From contig NZ_MSKS01000013.1 in NCBI RefSeq assembly GCF_001937445.1, positions 62,001 through 126,000 of the forward strand: DNA of 64,000 nt, written 5' to 3'. The stretch is from Actinomyces oris (GTDB lineage Bacteria > Actinomycetota > Actinomycetes > Actinomycetales > Actinomycetaceae). A program made the position numbers and the translations under genes. Each line of letters begins with the position of its first letter. The first letter of the stretch is position 1. The notes beneath the pieces were generated by a model. It saw only the letters and a program-made list of their open reading frames with translations. It did no database searches and was not told the DNA's origin. Shown piece by piece: positions 42,873-51,398 of this stretch.

Positions 42873-43682
42873 TCACGCGGCGGGGCTCGCCGGCCGGGCC
42901 TCCTCGACGACTCGGTCAGCCCAGTACGGGCTCAGGGTGACGACGTCGCCGATGACGATGACCGCGGGGGCGGTCACGCCGCAGCGGGCGGCGACGTCGG
43001 CCAGACATCGCAGCTCGGTGGTGGTCACGCGCTGGTCGGGGTGGTAGCCGCGCTCGATGATCGCCGCCGGAGTGGCCGGATCGCTGCCGGCCTCCAGCAG
43101 GGAGGCGACCGAGTCCCGCAGCCGGGAGACCCCCATGAGCAGGATGAGGGTGTGGTCGCGGCGCTGGGGGAGCACCCCCAGATCCGCATGAGCCGTGATG
43201 ACCGAGAAGCCACGCGACAGCCCCCGGTGGGTCACGGGGATCCCCGCCGCCGCGGGCACGGCGATGGCGCTGGTGATCCCCGGGACGACCTCGACGGCGA
43301 CACCGGCCCGGCGGCAGGCGGCCGCCTCCTCCCCGCCGCGCCCGAGCACGTAGGGGTCACCGCCCTTGAGACGGACCACCCCCTTGCCGCGGTGGGCCAG
43401 GTCGACCAGGAGCGCGTCGATCTGCTCCTGGCTCATGACGTGCCGGCCGCGCCGCTTGGAGGCGTCGATGACCTCGGTTGTGGGGTCAAGGTCCTCCAGG
43501 AGGTCCCGGGGCGCCAGTGCGTCGACGACGACCACGTCCGCCTGGCCCAACAGCTCCAGGCCGCGGGCGGTGATGAGGCCGCTGCTGCCCGGGCCGCCGC
43601 CCACCAGTGCCACCCAGCCGCCCGCGGAACCCGCAGAGCCAGCGGAGCCGTCGGGTACATGGGGAGAGACGTCGTGGGTCAT
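42873..43682 (-). CDS. cobA: Uroporphyrinogen-III C-methyltransferase (SUMT)
   Basis: SAM-dependent methyltransferase that turns uroporphyrinogen III into precorrin-2, the first step to siroheme; 269 residues. The marks are VALVGGGPGSSGLIT, VVRLKGGDPYVLGRGGEE and VVPGITSAIAVPAAAGIPVT. It is the stand-alone CobA type, not fused to a CysG-type dehydrogenase. I see no precorrin-2 dehydrogenase in the window, so that step must be encoded elsewhere. A repeated Gly/Ser/Ala head precedes the domain. It starts 3 bp after cysN. Confidence 0.9.
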   Translation of the reverse strand: MTHDVSPHVPDGSAGSAGSAGGWVALVGGGPGSSGLITARGLELLGQADVVVVDALAPRDLLEDLDPTTEVIDASKRRGRHVMSQEQIDALLVDLAHRGKGVVRLKGGDPYVLGRGGEEAAACRRAGVAVEVVPGITSAIAVPAAAGIPVTHRGLSRGFSVITAHADLGVLPQRRDHTLILLMGVSRLRDSVASLLEAGSDPATPAAIIERGYHPDQRVTTTELRCLADVAARCGVTAPAVIVIGDVVTLSPYWADRVVEEARPASPAA

Positions 43683-43685
43683 GCC

Positions 43686-45044
43686 TCAGCCCCTGCCTGA
43701 GGAGGCGGCCGCAGCCGGTTCTCCGCGCCCTGCGCCTGCCAGCTGCACCATGCCCGCCCCGAGCGTGCCGCCCTCGTGGGCGTCGATGAGGAGGAAGGCG
43801 CCGTCGGACCGGGAGACCGAGTAGTCGGCCAGGGGCACCGGTGAGGCCAGACGCAGCCGAACCAGGCCGATGTCGTTGAGCTCCAGGGCATCAGCCGGCA
43901 CCGTGGTCAGGTCGTCCAGGTCGAGGCGCCCCTCAATGGCGCGCACGATCGCCTGGACCGTCTGGGCGCCGTGCTTGAGCAGCACTCGCGTCCGGGGGCG
44001 CAGGGGCTCCTCGCTCAGCCAGGACACGCGGGCGTCGACCTCGGTGAGCACCTGGGGCGCGTCGCCCGCCGCGGCCAGGGTGTCACCGCGGGCCACGTCG
44101 ATATCGTCGGTGAGGCGAACCGTCACCGACTGGCCCTCAACGGCCTCCTCCAGGCTGCGCTCGCCCAGGTCGATGCCGGCCACGCGTGAGTGCCTGCCCG
44201 AGGGCAGCACCACCACGGGGTCACCGACGCGTACCGTGCCCGAGGCGATCCGCCCGGCGTAGCCCCGGTAGTCGCGCAGCTCGGGCGCCGGCGCCGCCCC
44301 CTGGGGGCGGATGACCAGCTGGACCGGCAGGCGGAAGGCGCCCTCGTCGCGGGCGGTGGGCAGGGACTCCAGAAGCCCCAGCAGGGTCGGCCCCTCGTAG
44401 AAGGGCGTGCTGGTCGAGGCCTGGACGATGTTGTCCCCCAGGAGCGCGGAGGTCGGCAGGACATGGATCTCGGCCACGCCCAGCTCGGCGGCCACGGCGC
44501 GGATATCGGTCTCGATGGCTGCGTAGACCTCGGCGGAGAAGTTCACCAGGTCGATCTTGTTGACCGCGACGATAACGTGCGGGACGCGCAGGAGGGCGGC
44601 GACCGCCAGGTGGCGGCGCGTCTGCTCCAGGACCCCGTTGCGGGCGTCCACCAGCAGCACGACGACGTCGGCCGTGGAGCAGCCGGTGACCGTGTTGCGG
44701 GTGTACTGCACGTGCCCGGGGCAGTCCGCCAGGATGAAGGAGCGTTGCGGGGTGGCGAAGTAGCGGTAGGCGACGTCGATCGTGATGCCCTGCTCGCGCT
44801 CGGCCCGCAGCCCGTCGGTCAGCAGCGCGAGGTCGGCACTGGTCAGGCCCCGATCCAGGCTGACCCGCTCGACGGCGGCCAGCTGGTCGCGCAGCACGGA
44901 CTTGGAGTCGAACAGCAGGCGGCCCACGAGCGTGGACTTGCCGTCGTCGACGCTGCCGGCTGTGGCCAGCCGCAGCAGTGAGCCGGTGGCGGCGGCGCGA
45001 GCCTCGGCCTCGGCGGGGATGTCGGTGAGGGTGGGGGTGCTCAT
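43686..45044 (-). CDS. cysN: Sulfate adenylyltransferase subunit 1 (GTPase)
   Basis: GTP-hydrolysing subunit of ATP sulfurylase, 452 residues. The G motifs are AGSVDDGKSTL (G1), DCPGHVQYTRN (G3) and NKIDLV (G4). Domains 2 and 3 have the elongation-factor fold. It works with CysD to turn sulfate and ATP into APS. It has no fused APS kinase (CysC) domain, consistent with direct APS reduction by the neighbouring CysH. Its start overlaps the cysD stop by one base (TGATG). Confidence 0.93.
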   Translation of the reverse strand: MSTPTLTDIPAEAEARAAATGSLLRLATAGSVDDGKSTLVGRLLFDSKSVLRDQLAAVERVSLDRGLTSADLALLTDGLRAEREQGITIDVAYRYFATPQRSFILADCPGHVQYTRNTVTGCSTADVVVLLVDARNGVLEQTRRHLAVAALLRVPHVIVAVNKIDLVNFSAEVYAAIETDIRAVAAELGVAEIHVLPTSALLGDNIVQASTSTPFYEGPTLLGLLESLPTARDEGAFRLPVQLVIRPQGAAPAPELRDYRGYAGRIASGTVRVGDPVVVLPSGRHSRVAGIDLGERSLEEAVEGQSVTVRLTDDIDVARGDTLAAAGDAPQVLTEVDARVSWLSEEPLRPRTRVLLKHGAQTVQAIVRAIEGRLDLDDLTTVPADALELNDIGLVRLRLASPVPLADYSVSRSDGAFLLIDAHEGGTLGAGMVQLAGAGRGEPAAAASSGRG

Positions 45045-46048
45045 CAGAAGTAGCCCTCCTTCTTGCGGTCCTCCATGGCCGCCTCGCTCAGGCGGTCATC
45101 GGCGCGGGTGGCTCCCCGCTCGGTCAGGGTGGAGGCGGCGACCTCCAGGACGATGTCGTGGTTGGTGGCGGCCTCGGACTCGACGGCGCCCGTGCAGGAC
45201 ATGTCGCCCACGGTGCGGTAGCGCACGGTGCGGGTGACGACCTGCTCGCCGTCGCGCAACCGGTTGACGCCTCCGGCCGCCAGCCACATCCCGTCACGCA
45301 GGAACACCTCACGCTCGTGGGCGTAGTAGAGGCCGGGCAGGGCGATGTCCTCGCGCTCGATGTAGCGCCACACGTCCAGCTCGGTCCAGTTGCTCAACGG
45401 GAAGACCCGCACGTGCTCACCGGGGCGGTGGCGGGGGTTGAGCAGGTTCCACAGCTCGGGGCGCTGGTTGCGCGGGTCCCACTGGCCGAACTCGTCGCGC
45501 AGGGAGACGATGCGCTCCTTGGCCCGGGCCTTCTCCTCGTCGCGGCGCCCGCCGCCGAAGACGCCGTCGAAGCCACCCTCCTCGATGGCGTCGAGGAGCG
45601 GGATCGTCTGGAGCGGGTTGCGGGTGCCGTCGGTGCGCTCGCGCAGACGGCCGTCGTCGATGTAGTCCTGGACGCGGGCCACCACGAGCCGCAGACCGAG
45701 CTCCTCGACCGTCCGGTCACGGTAGGCCAGCACCTCGGGGAAGTTGTGGCCGGTGTCCACGTGCAGGACGGGGAAGGGGATCGGAGCGGGCCAGAAGGCC
45801 TTGCGCGCCAGGTGCAGCATGACCACGGAGTCCTTGCCCCCGGAGAACAGCAGCACGGGGCGGCGGCACTCTGCGGCGATCTCCCGGATGACGAGGATGG
45901 CCTCGGCCTCCAGGACGTCAAGGATGTCCAGGGCCTCAGAGGTGGCGGGGGCCCGGGAGAGGTCGGCCAGACCGGCCGGTTCGAGCTCCGGCGCATGCGC
46001 GGGGGAGGGGACGGGGGCCGGAGGGGTGTGGGTCAGGGTGATGCTCAT
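45044..46048 (-). CDS. cysD: Sulfate adenylyltransferase subunit 2
   Basis: Catalytic PP-loop subunit of ATP sulfurylase, 334 residues. The PP-loop is LLFSGGKDSVVMLHLA, and FGGGRRDEEKARAKER and FPLSNWTELDVWRYI are typical. ATG 46048 gives MSITLTHTPP with a Pro-rich head of about 45 residues, longer than in E. coli. Start and cysH stop overlap (ATGA). The C-terminal DDRLSEAAMEDRKKEGYF is strongly conserved in CysD. Confidence 0.94.
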   Translation of the reverse strand: MSITLTHTPPAPVPSPAHAPELEPAGLADLSRAPATSEALDILDVLEAEAILVIREIAAECRRPVLLFSGGKDSVVMLHLARKAFWPAPIPFPVLHVDTGHNFPEVLAYRDRTVEELGLRLVVARVQDYIDDGRLRERTDGTRNPLQTIPLLDAIEEGGFDGVFGGGRRDEEKARAKERIVSLRDEFGQWDPRNQRPELWNLLNPRHRPGEHVRVFPLSNWTELDVWRYIEREDIALPGLYYAHEREVFLRDGMWLAAGGVNRLRDGEQVVTRTVRYRTVGDMSCTGAVESEAATNHDIVLEVAASTLTERGATRADDRLSEAAMEDRKKEGYF

Positions 46049-46836
46049 AGGTGGATTCCGCATTCTGTCTTGGTGAATCCGGCCCAGCGGCCGGAACGGG
46101 GGTCGTCTCCGGGCTTGACTCGCGCCGTGCACGGGGCACAGCCGATCGAGGGGTAGCCGTCGTACAGGAGGGGGTTGATGAGCACGCCGTGCTGGTCGGC
46201 GTAGCCGGTCAGCTCCTCCATGCTCCAGGCGGCCAGGGGATTGATCTTGACGATCTCGTGGGTGGCGTCCCAGCCGATCAGCGGCGTGTGGGTGCGGGTG
46301 GGGGCGTCCTCACGGCGCACCCCGGTGGCCCAGGCCTCGTAGCCGCTCAGGGCCCTCGCCAGCGGCTCGACCTTGCGCAGGCGGCAGCAGGCGGCCGGGT
46401 CCCGCGACCACAGATCCGGCCCGTAGCGCTCGTCCTGCTCGGCCACGCTCAGCTCGGGCATCACGTCGACGACGGTGACGTCCATGGTGGCGGCCACCGC
46501 GTCGCGGGTGCCCACGGTCTCGGCGAAGTGGTACCCGGTGTCCAGGAAGAGGACATCGACTCCGGGCAGGGCCCGGGAGACCACGTGCGGCAGAACGGCG
46601 TCGGCCATGGAGCAGGCCACGGCCAGCGTGCTGGGGAAGTTCTGGGCCGCCCACTGGGCGACGTCGAGGGCCTCGGCATCGTCACCGAGCTCGCGTGCAC
46701 CGGCCTCGGCCAGGGCGCGCAGCTCCTCCGTGGACCGCAGCGGGGCCGAGCCTGCGCCGCGCGACCTCGAGGCGGCAGGAGCACGGTGCGCCACATTCAG
46801 GGACGCCTGGGCGCTGTCAGTGGTTGCGGCGCTCAC
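46045..46836 (-). CDS. cysH: Adenylylsulfate (APS) reductase
   Basis: Thioredoxin-dependent reductase of the assimilatory pathway, 263 residues. The cysteine pairs CCRLRK and GCAPC are those of iron-sulfur-bound APS reductases, and the catalytic cysteine is in the C-terminal TECGIHL. This marks the enzyme as using APS rather than PAPS. GTG 46836 overlaps the sir stop (GTGA), so it is coupled to sir. The head of about 35 residues is Ala/Ser-rich. Confidence 0.93.
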   Translation of the reverse strand: MSAATTDSAQASLNVAHRAPAASRSRGAGSAPLRSTEELRALAEAGARELGDDAEALDVAQWAAQNFPSTLAVACSMADAVLPHVVSRALPGVDVLFLDTGYHFAETVGTRDAVAATMDVTVVDVMPELSVAEQDERYGPDLWSRDPAACCRLRKVEPLARALSGYEAWATGVRREDAPTRTHTPLIGWDATHEIVKINPLAAWSMEELTGYADQHGVLINPLLYDGYPSIGCAPCTARVKPGDDPRSGRWAGFTKTECGIHL

Positions 46837-48536
46837 TGCAGGGCCTCCTCATCGGCTCGGTGCGCCCACTGGGCGAAGGTCTCCTCAGGGAGGCGCTGGT
46901 CCAGGTAGCGGCGCACCAAACGCTCGACGTAGTCGACCAGGCCGGAGGCGGGAACCTTCAGACCCCTCACCGTGCGGCCCAGGCCGGCCTCGGCGCGGCC
47001 GTCGGCGGCCAGGCCACCGCCCAGGTGCACCTGGAAGCCGGGCATCTGCTCGCCGTCGACCGTGATGATCTGGCCCTTGAGGCCGATGTCCGCGATCTGG
47101 ATGCGGGCGCAGGAGTTCGGGCAGCCGTTGACGGTCAAGGTGATGCGCCGATCCAGGTCGGTGTCGGCCAGGCGCGCGTCGAGCTCGGCCGACACGCGCG
47201 CCGCCAGCTTCTTGGTCTCCACGATCGCGAACTTGCAGAACTCCAGCCCGGTGCAGGCCAGGGTCGAGCGGGTGAAGGCGCCCGGGTCGGGATCGAGCCC
47301 CAGCTCGCGCAGACCCGCGACGGCGTCGTCGACCTTCTCGGCAGGTACGTCCAGGAGCAGCAGGTTCTGCAGCGGGGTGGTGCGCACCCGGTCCGAGCCG
47401 ACCCGCTCGGCCAGGTCTGCCAGGCCCAGCAGGACGTCCCCGCTCAACCGGCCGACGGGCGGCTTGGCCCCCACCCAGAAGCGGCCGTCCTTCTGCTCGT
47501 GGACGCCGATGTGGTCGGAGTCCCCGCTCGGCTCCTCAGGGGCCGGGCCATCGGGCAGGGCGCGTCCCAGGTAGTCGTCCTGGAGGACTCGCCGGAACCT
47601 TTCCGGCCCCCACTCGGCCATGAGGAACTTCAGCCGGGCCTTGTTGCGCAGGCGGCGGTAGCCGTAGTCGCGGAAGATGCGGATGACGCCGTACCAGACG
47701 TCCAGGGCGTCCTCAGGGGTGACGAAGGCCCCCAGCCGCTGGCCCAGACGCGGGGCGGTGGACAGGGCTCCGGCCACCCACAGGTCGTAGCCGGGACCGA
47801 GCTCGGGGTGGTTGACGCCGACGAAGGAGACATCGTTGATCTCGTGGAGGATGTCGAGGCTGGGGGAGCCGGTGATGGCCGTCTTGAACTTGCGGGGCAG
47901 ATTGGCCAGCTCGGGGTCACCCAGGTAGGTGTCCTTGATGGCACGGGCCAGCGGAGTCGGATCGATGACCTCGTCCTTGGCGACGCCGGCCACCGGGGAG
48001 ACCAGGAACCCCCGGGGCGTGTCCCCGCAGCCCTCGACCGTGGTCAGCCCCACCGACTCCAGGCGCCGCCACAGCTCTGGGACATTGTCGATCTCCACCC
48101 AGTGCAGCTGGATGTTCTGCCGGTCGGTGATGTCGGCGGTGCCGCGAGCGAAGTCGTTGGAGACCGAGCCGAGCACCCGCAGCTGCTGGCGGCTCAGGCT
48201 CCTACCGTCCAGGCGCACCCGCTGCATGAAGTAGCGGTCGGACAGCTCGGAGACGTCCAGCTGGGCGGTGCGGCCGCCGTCGATCCCCTGCTTGCGCTGG
48301 GTGTACAGGCCCCACCAGCGGAAACGGCCGTTGAGATCGTCGGGTGCGATGCTCTCGTAGCCGCCGGGACCGTAGATGCGCATGATCCGGTCGCGCACCG
48401 CCAGCGGGTCCCCGTCCTGCTTGAAGGCCTCGTTGTCATTGAGCGGCTTGCGCCCGTCGAGGGCCCACTGGCCGTTGGAGCGGGCCTTGCGCGGTGGGCG
48501 CAGGGTGCGGGCGGGTGGCGTGACGGTGGTGGTCAT
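46833..48536 (-). CDS. sir: Sulfite reductase (ferredoxin), siroheme and iron-sulfur enzyme
   Basis: Reduces sulfite to sulfide with six electrons; 567 residues, cytosolic. The ligand motif of the coupled iron-sulfur/siroheme centre is seen as TLACTGLEFCKFA and NGCPNSCARIQ. The substrate-binding region TDRQNIQLHWV and the tandem ferredoxin-like repeats are present. ATG 48536 (MTTTVTPP) has the strong site GGAGGAG 3 nt upstream. The frame is open for 38 more codons upstream, but that part is leader. The mRNA leader is about 275 nt and carries a short peptide gene with two Cys codons plus a hairpin over the ribosome binding site. Confidence 0.94.
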   Translation of the reverse strand: MTTTVTPPARTLRPPRKARSNGQWALDGRKPLNDNEAFKQDGDPLAVRDRIMRIYGPGGYESIAPDDLNGRFRWWGLYTQRKQGIDGGRTAQLDVSELSDRYFMQRVRLDGRSLSRQQLRVLGSVSNDFARGTADITDRQNIQLHWVEIDNVPELWRRLESVGLTTVEGCGDTPRGFLVSPVAGVAKDEVIDPTPLARAIKDTYLGDPELANLPRKFKTAITGSPSLDILHEINDVSFVGVNHPELGPGYDLWVAGALSTAPRLGQRLGAFVTPEDALDVWYGVIRIFRDYGYRRLRNKARLKFLMAEWGPERFRRVLQDDYLGRALPDGPAPEEPSGDSDHIGVHEQKDGRFWVGAKPPVGRLSGDVLLGLADLAERVGSDRVRTTPLQNLLLLDVPAEKVDDAVAGLRELGLDPDPGAFTRSTLACTGLEFCKFAIVETKKLAARVSAELDARLADTDLDRRITLTVNGCPNSCARIQIADIGLKGQIITVDGEQMPGFQVHLGGGLAADGRAEAGLGRTVRGLKVPASGLVDYVERLVRRYLDQRLPEETFAQWAHRADEEALQ

Positions 48537-48537
48537 T

Positions 48538-48578
48538 GCTCCTCCATGACGGTGGCGTGTCATTGGCGTATGAGGAGC
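48538..48578 (-). promoter_or_regulatory. Hairpin that can mask the sir ribosome binding site
   Basis: On the minus strand GCTCCTC (48578-48572) is exactly complementary to GAGGAGC (48544-48538), which is the sir ribosome binding site. Within it ATGAC and GTCAT pair as a second stem. If formed, it would hide the site. Confidence 0.5.
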
Positions 48579-48723
48579 GTCCGGGGTCGGCCTGGTGCGC
48601 TGCTGCGTGCAGAGCCTGCAGTGCCGTTCAGTTGGCGTCAGCCGTCTCAACGGGGCCTTCCGGACGCTTCATTGCGCCGGATACCTCGTTGCGGGGTGAA
48701 GTCCCCGTGGTGTCAGGCGCTGG

Positions 48724-48810
48724 TCAGGCCCGACAACACATGACCGCATGGGCACGCAGAAGATCAGCGGGATAGGTACCGCTGAAGAGTGCTGCGTGAG
48801 GGAAGGTCAT
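48724..48810 (-). CDS. Putative 28-residue leader peptide with tandem cysteines before sir
   Basis: On the minus strand an ATG at 48810 opens 28 codons ending Met-Cys-Cys-Arg-Ala before TGA. Both cysteines are TGT, rare in this genome, at codons 25 and 26. A TAATGT box ends 7 nt before the ATG, so the message would start at or next to the ATG and be leaderless. Leaderless cysteine-rich upstream peptides that tune sulfur genes by cysteine supply have been described in mycobacteria, including before a sulfite reductase gene. Here it stands 187 nt before the sir start and is followed by GGTCA/TGACC pairing around the Cys codons. Expression is inferred, not shown. Confidence 0.55.
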   Translation of the reverse strand: MTFPHAALFSGTYPADLLRAHAVMCCRA

Positions 48811-48817
48811 GGCCGAA

Positions 48818-48847
48818 ACATTAACCATGCTTTTACCCTGGCGACAA
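48818..48847 (-). promoter_or_regulatory. Promoter of the sulfur assimilation operon
   Basis: On the minus strand TTGTCG (48847-48842), an 18-nt spacer and TAATGT (48823-48818). Transcription would start at about 48810-48811, which is the A of the leader peptide ATG. It is the only promoter-like pair I see in the roughly 460-bp gap before sir. Confidence 0.55.
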
Positions 48848-49002
48848 GCAGGAATGATCTGTGCTTCGAGTCACGGTGGGGTTGTTGAGGGTGGCTTTAT
48901 CCCGTCAGGACGCGGAAAAAGATCGCACTGCCGCGCACTGCACCGGTGGTGGCGTGCGGCAGCAGATAGACGGGATATGGGACCTCGGACCTAGGTCTGC
49001 GC

Positions 49003-49827
49003 TCAGGCGCCCAGCTCGCGGTCCCTCTCGGCGATGGCCTCGAAGGCGCGCACGACGGCGTCGGAGAAACCGGCCCGCTCCAGGGCCACCATGCCCGCTA
49101 CCGTCGTGCCGCCGGGGGAGCAGACCACGTCGATGAGGTCGGCCGGGGTGCGGCCATGGCCTCCCTCGGCGGTGCGCTGAGCCTCGGTCTGCACGGTGCG
49201 GGCGGTCCCCAGCACCGCCTGAGCCACGATCTGGACGGCCTGTGCCTTGGGGATACCACCCATGACGCCGGCGCGCGCCAGGGCGTCGATAAAGGCGCAC
49301 ACCAGGGCGGGGGAGGAGCCCGCCAGACCGATGAAGGAGGAGAAGTCCCTTTCCTCCAGGATCACGGTGCGACCGATGGTCTCCATGAGGGTGCGTACCG
49401 TCTCCAGGTCCTGGGGGCTCGCACTGCTTCCGGGTGCCAGCGCCGTCATCGACTCGCCCACGGAGGCGGCCATGTTCGGCATGGTGCGCACCACCCGGGT
49501 ACCGTCCGGCAGCATCGACTCCAGGCGCTCCAGGGCCACTCCGGCCGCGATGGAGACCACCAGGGGCCGGCTGGCGGCGATGGCCTCCGACAACCGAGGC
49601 AGGACATCGGGGATGACGTAGGGCTTGAGGCCCAGGATGAGGACGTCGCTGCGTGAGACCAGCTCGGCGGCGTCGGGCACGTGGACGGCCCCGACCTGTC
49701 CGGCCAGGCGCTCGGCGGAACCGTGCTTGCTGGTCAGCAGCAGGTGCCCGGCCGGTGTTCCCGCCGCCACGGCACCCCGCACAATGGCGCTGACCATGTT
49801 GCCGGCGCCGATGAACCCGATACGCAT
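49003..49827 (-). CDS. proC: Pyrroline-5-carboxylate reductase
   Basis: Last enzyme of proline synthesis, reducing P5C with NAD(P)H; 274 residues, of family length. The Rossmann motif is MRIGFIGAGNMVSAIV, and the substrate loop is PNMAASVGESMTALAPG, then the C-terminal helix bundle with CSPGGTTVAGM. The ATG has an AGGAGG-like site (GGAGGCCTTC upstream). It is a single gene on the minus strand, between the divergent-looking cys operon promoter region and the transporter gene. Confidence 0.93.
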   Translation of the reverse strand: MRIGFIGAGNMVSAIVRGAVAAGTPAGHLLLTSKHGSAERLAGQVGAVHVPDAAELVSRSDVLILGLKPYVIPDVLPRLSEAIAASRPLVVSIAAGVALERLESMLPDGTRVVRTMPNMAASVGESMTALAPGSSASPQDLETVRTLMETIGRTVILEERDFSSFIGLAGSSPALVCAFIDALARAGVMGGIPKAQAVQIVAQAVLGTARTVQTEAQRTAEGGHGRTPADLIDVVCSPGGTTVAGMVALERAGFSDAVVRAFEAIAERDRELGA

Positions 49828-49915
49828 GAAGGCCTCCTGCTCGTGAGCGACATGAGGCCATCACCGTACCGCGGCGGCGCGCCAGGCGGTGCGACTTCCG
49901 GGGCGCCGGTGGCCT

Positions 49916-51283
49916 TCAGAGCACCAGTGCGGCGATCCACCCGGCGATGAGCAGGGGGATGTTGAAGTGCAGGAAGGTCGGGATGACCGAGTCGCGCATG
50001 TGGTCGTGCTGCCCGTCGGCGTTGAGCCCCGCCGTGGGCCCCAGCGTGGAGTCCGACGCCGGTGAGCCGGCATCCCCCAGCGCCCCAGCGGTCCCGATGA
50101 GGCAGACCGTGGCGACTGGCGAGAAGCCCAGGGACACGCACAGCGGCACATAGATCGCCGAGATGATCGGCAGGGTGGAGAAGGACGAGCCGATGCCCAT
50201 TGTCACGATGAGGCCCACGAGCAGCATGACGAAGGCGGCGGCGGGCTTGGAGCCCGCGAACAAGGAGGTCGCCGACTTCACCAGCGGCTCGATCTGCTTG
50301 GTCTCCTTGAGGACCTTGGCGAAGCCCTGCGCCGTGATCATGATGAGCCCGATGAGGGCCATCATCCGCATGCCTCCGGTGAAGACGTCGTCGGCCTCGG
50401 CGATGGTGACGACCCTGGTGGCCATGAACAGCAGCAGACCCGTGAGCGCCCCGACCAGGAGCGGGTCGGCCTCGGACTTCGTCCAGGTCAGGAAGGTCTG
50501 GACGGCGAAGCAGGCGACGACGGCGACCAGCGCGACCCGGATCTTGTGGCGGTCCACCTCGACCGGGCCGGAGACCTCCTCGCCCGAGCCCACGCCGTTG
50601 CCGGCGTCGACCTGGTAGACGCGGGGCTTGCGGTAAGTGACGAACACGGCGATGAGCAGCCCCGCGACCATGCCCAGCGCCGGGATTCCCATGGCCTGGG
50701 TGGCAGAGACCTGTGAGACGTCCAGACCCGCTTCCTTGATGTTGCGGTAGAGGGTGTTGTAAAGGAAGACCCGCCCGAAGCCCAGAGGTAGAAACATGTA
50801 GGTCGTGACCAGCCCGAAGGTGATGGCGCAGGCCACGGCGCGGCGGTCCAGCTGCAGGCGGCTCATGACGATGAGCAGCGGTGGGACCACGAGAGGGATG
50901 AAGGCGATGTGAACCGGGATGAGGCTCTCGCTCATGATCGCCATGGTGGTCAGGCCTCCCAGCACCAGCATGGTGGTGGTGCGCACGGCTTTCCGAGAAG
51001 CGGACTCGTCGTCGTTCTCGATGCGGCCGATAAGCCAGTTCGCCAGCAGCTGGGGCAGCCCTGAGTGCGCCACCGCCATGGCGAAGGCCCCCAGCAGCGC
51101 GTAGGACAGGGCTATCTGGGCGCCGTCGGCCAGCCCGTCCTGGAAGGCGACCATGGTGCGGCTGACGCCCATGCCGGCGCTCAACCCGCCTGCGAGCGCG
51201 CCGACGAACAGGGACAGGACCACATGGACGCGCAGCATCGCCAGGATAAGCATGACCAGGACGGCGAGGATGATGGCGTTCAT
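49916..51283 (-). CDS. Na+/H+ antiporter-family transporter (YuiF-like)
   Basis: Integral membrane protein of 455 residues with about eleven helices. The N-terminus MNAIILAVLVMLILAMLRVH and the conserved TAGALGDAGSPASDSTLGPT mark the NhaC-like group that includes YuiF; related proteins are proposed amino acid or histidine transporters. The ATG is at 51283, with GGAAGGCCC upstream. It follows no obvious partner: proC lies 88 bp downstream on the same strand, so a link with proline or amino acid balance is possible but unproven. Confidence 0.85.
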   Translation of the reverse strand: MNAIILAVLVMLILAMLRVHVVLSLFVGALAGGLSAGMGVSRTMVAFQDGLADGAQIALSYALLGAFAMAVAHSGLPQLLANWLIGRIENDDESASRKAVRTTTMLVLGGLTTMAIMSESLIPVHIAFIPLVVPPLLIVMSRLQLDRRAVACAITFGLVTTYMFLPLGFGRVFLYNTLYRNIKEAGLDVSQVSATQAMGIPALGMVAGLLIAVFVTYRKPRVYQVDAGNGVGSGEEVSGPVEVDRHKIRVALVAVVACFAVQTFLTWTKSEADPLLVGALTGLLLFMATRVVTIAEADDVFTGGMRMMALIGLIMITAQGFAKVLKETKQIEPLVKSATSLFAGSKPAAAFVMLLVGLIVTMGIGSSFSTLPIISAIYVPLCVSLGFSPVATVCLIGTAGALGDAGSPASDSTLGPTAGLNADGQHDHMRDSVIPTFLHFNIPLLIAGWIAALVL

Positions 51284-51398
51284 AGGGGCCTTCCGGTGGG
51301 GCCGAACTGTGCTGGGCTTCGCAAGCGGGCCTGGGAGGACCCGTGCGAATCGGGCCCGATTGTGCCAGGCGAGCGTGACGGGGACGTATCGTGGACCG

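Noticed and set aside
48809-48994. A 61-codon plus-strand frame with a fair ribosome binding site (GAGGGAAGG) before its ATG.
   Set aside because: It overlaps the sulfur operon promoter, has no recognisable product, and its Shine-Dalgarno-like bases are the complement of the leader peptide start.
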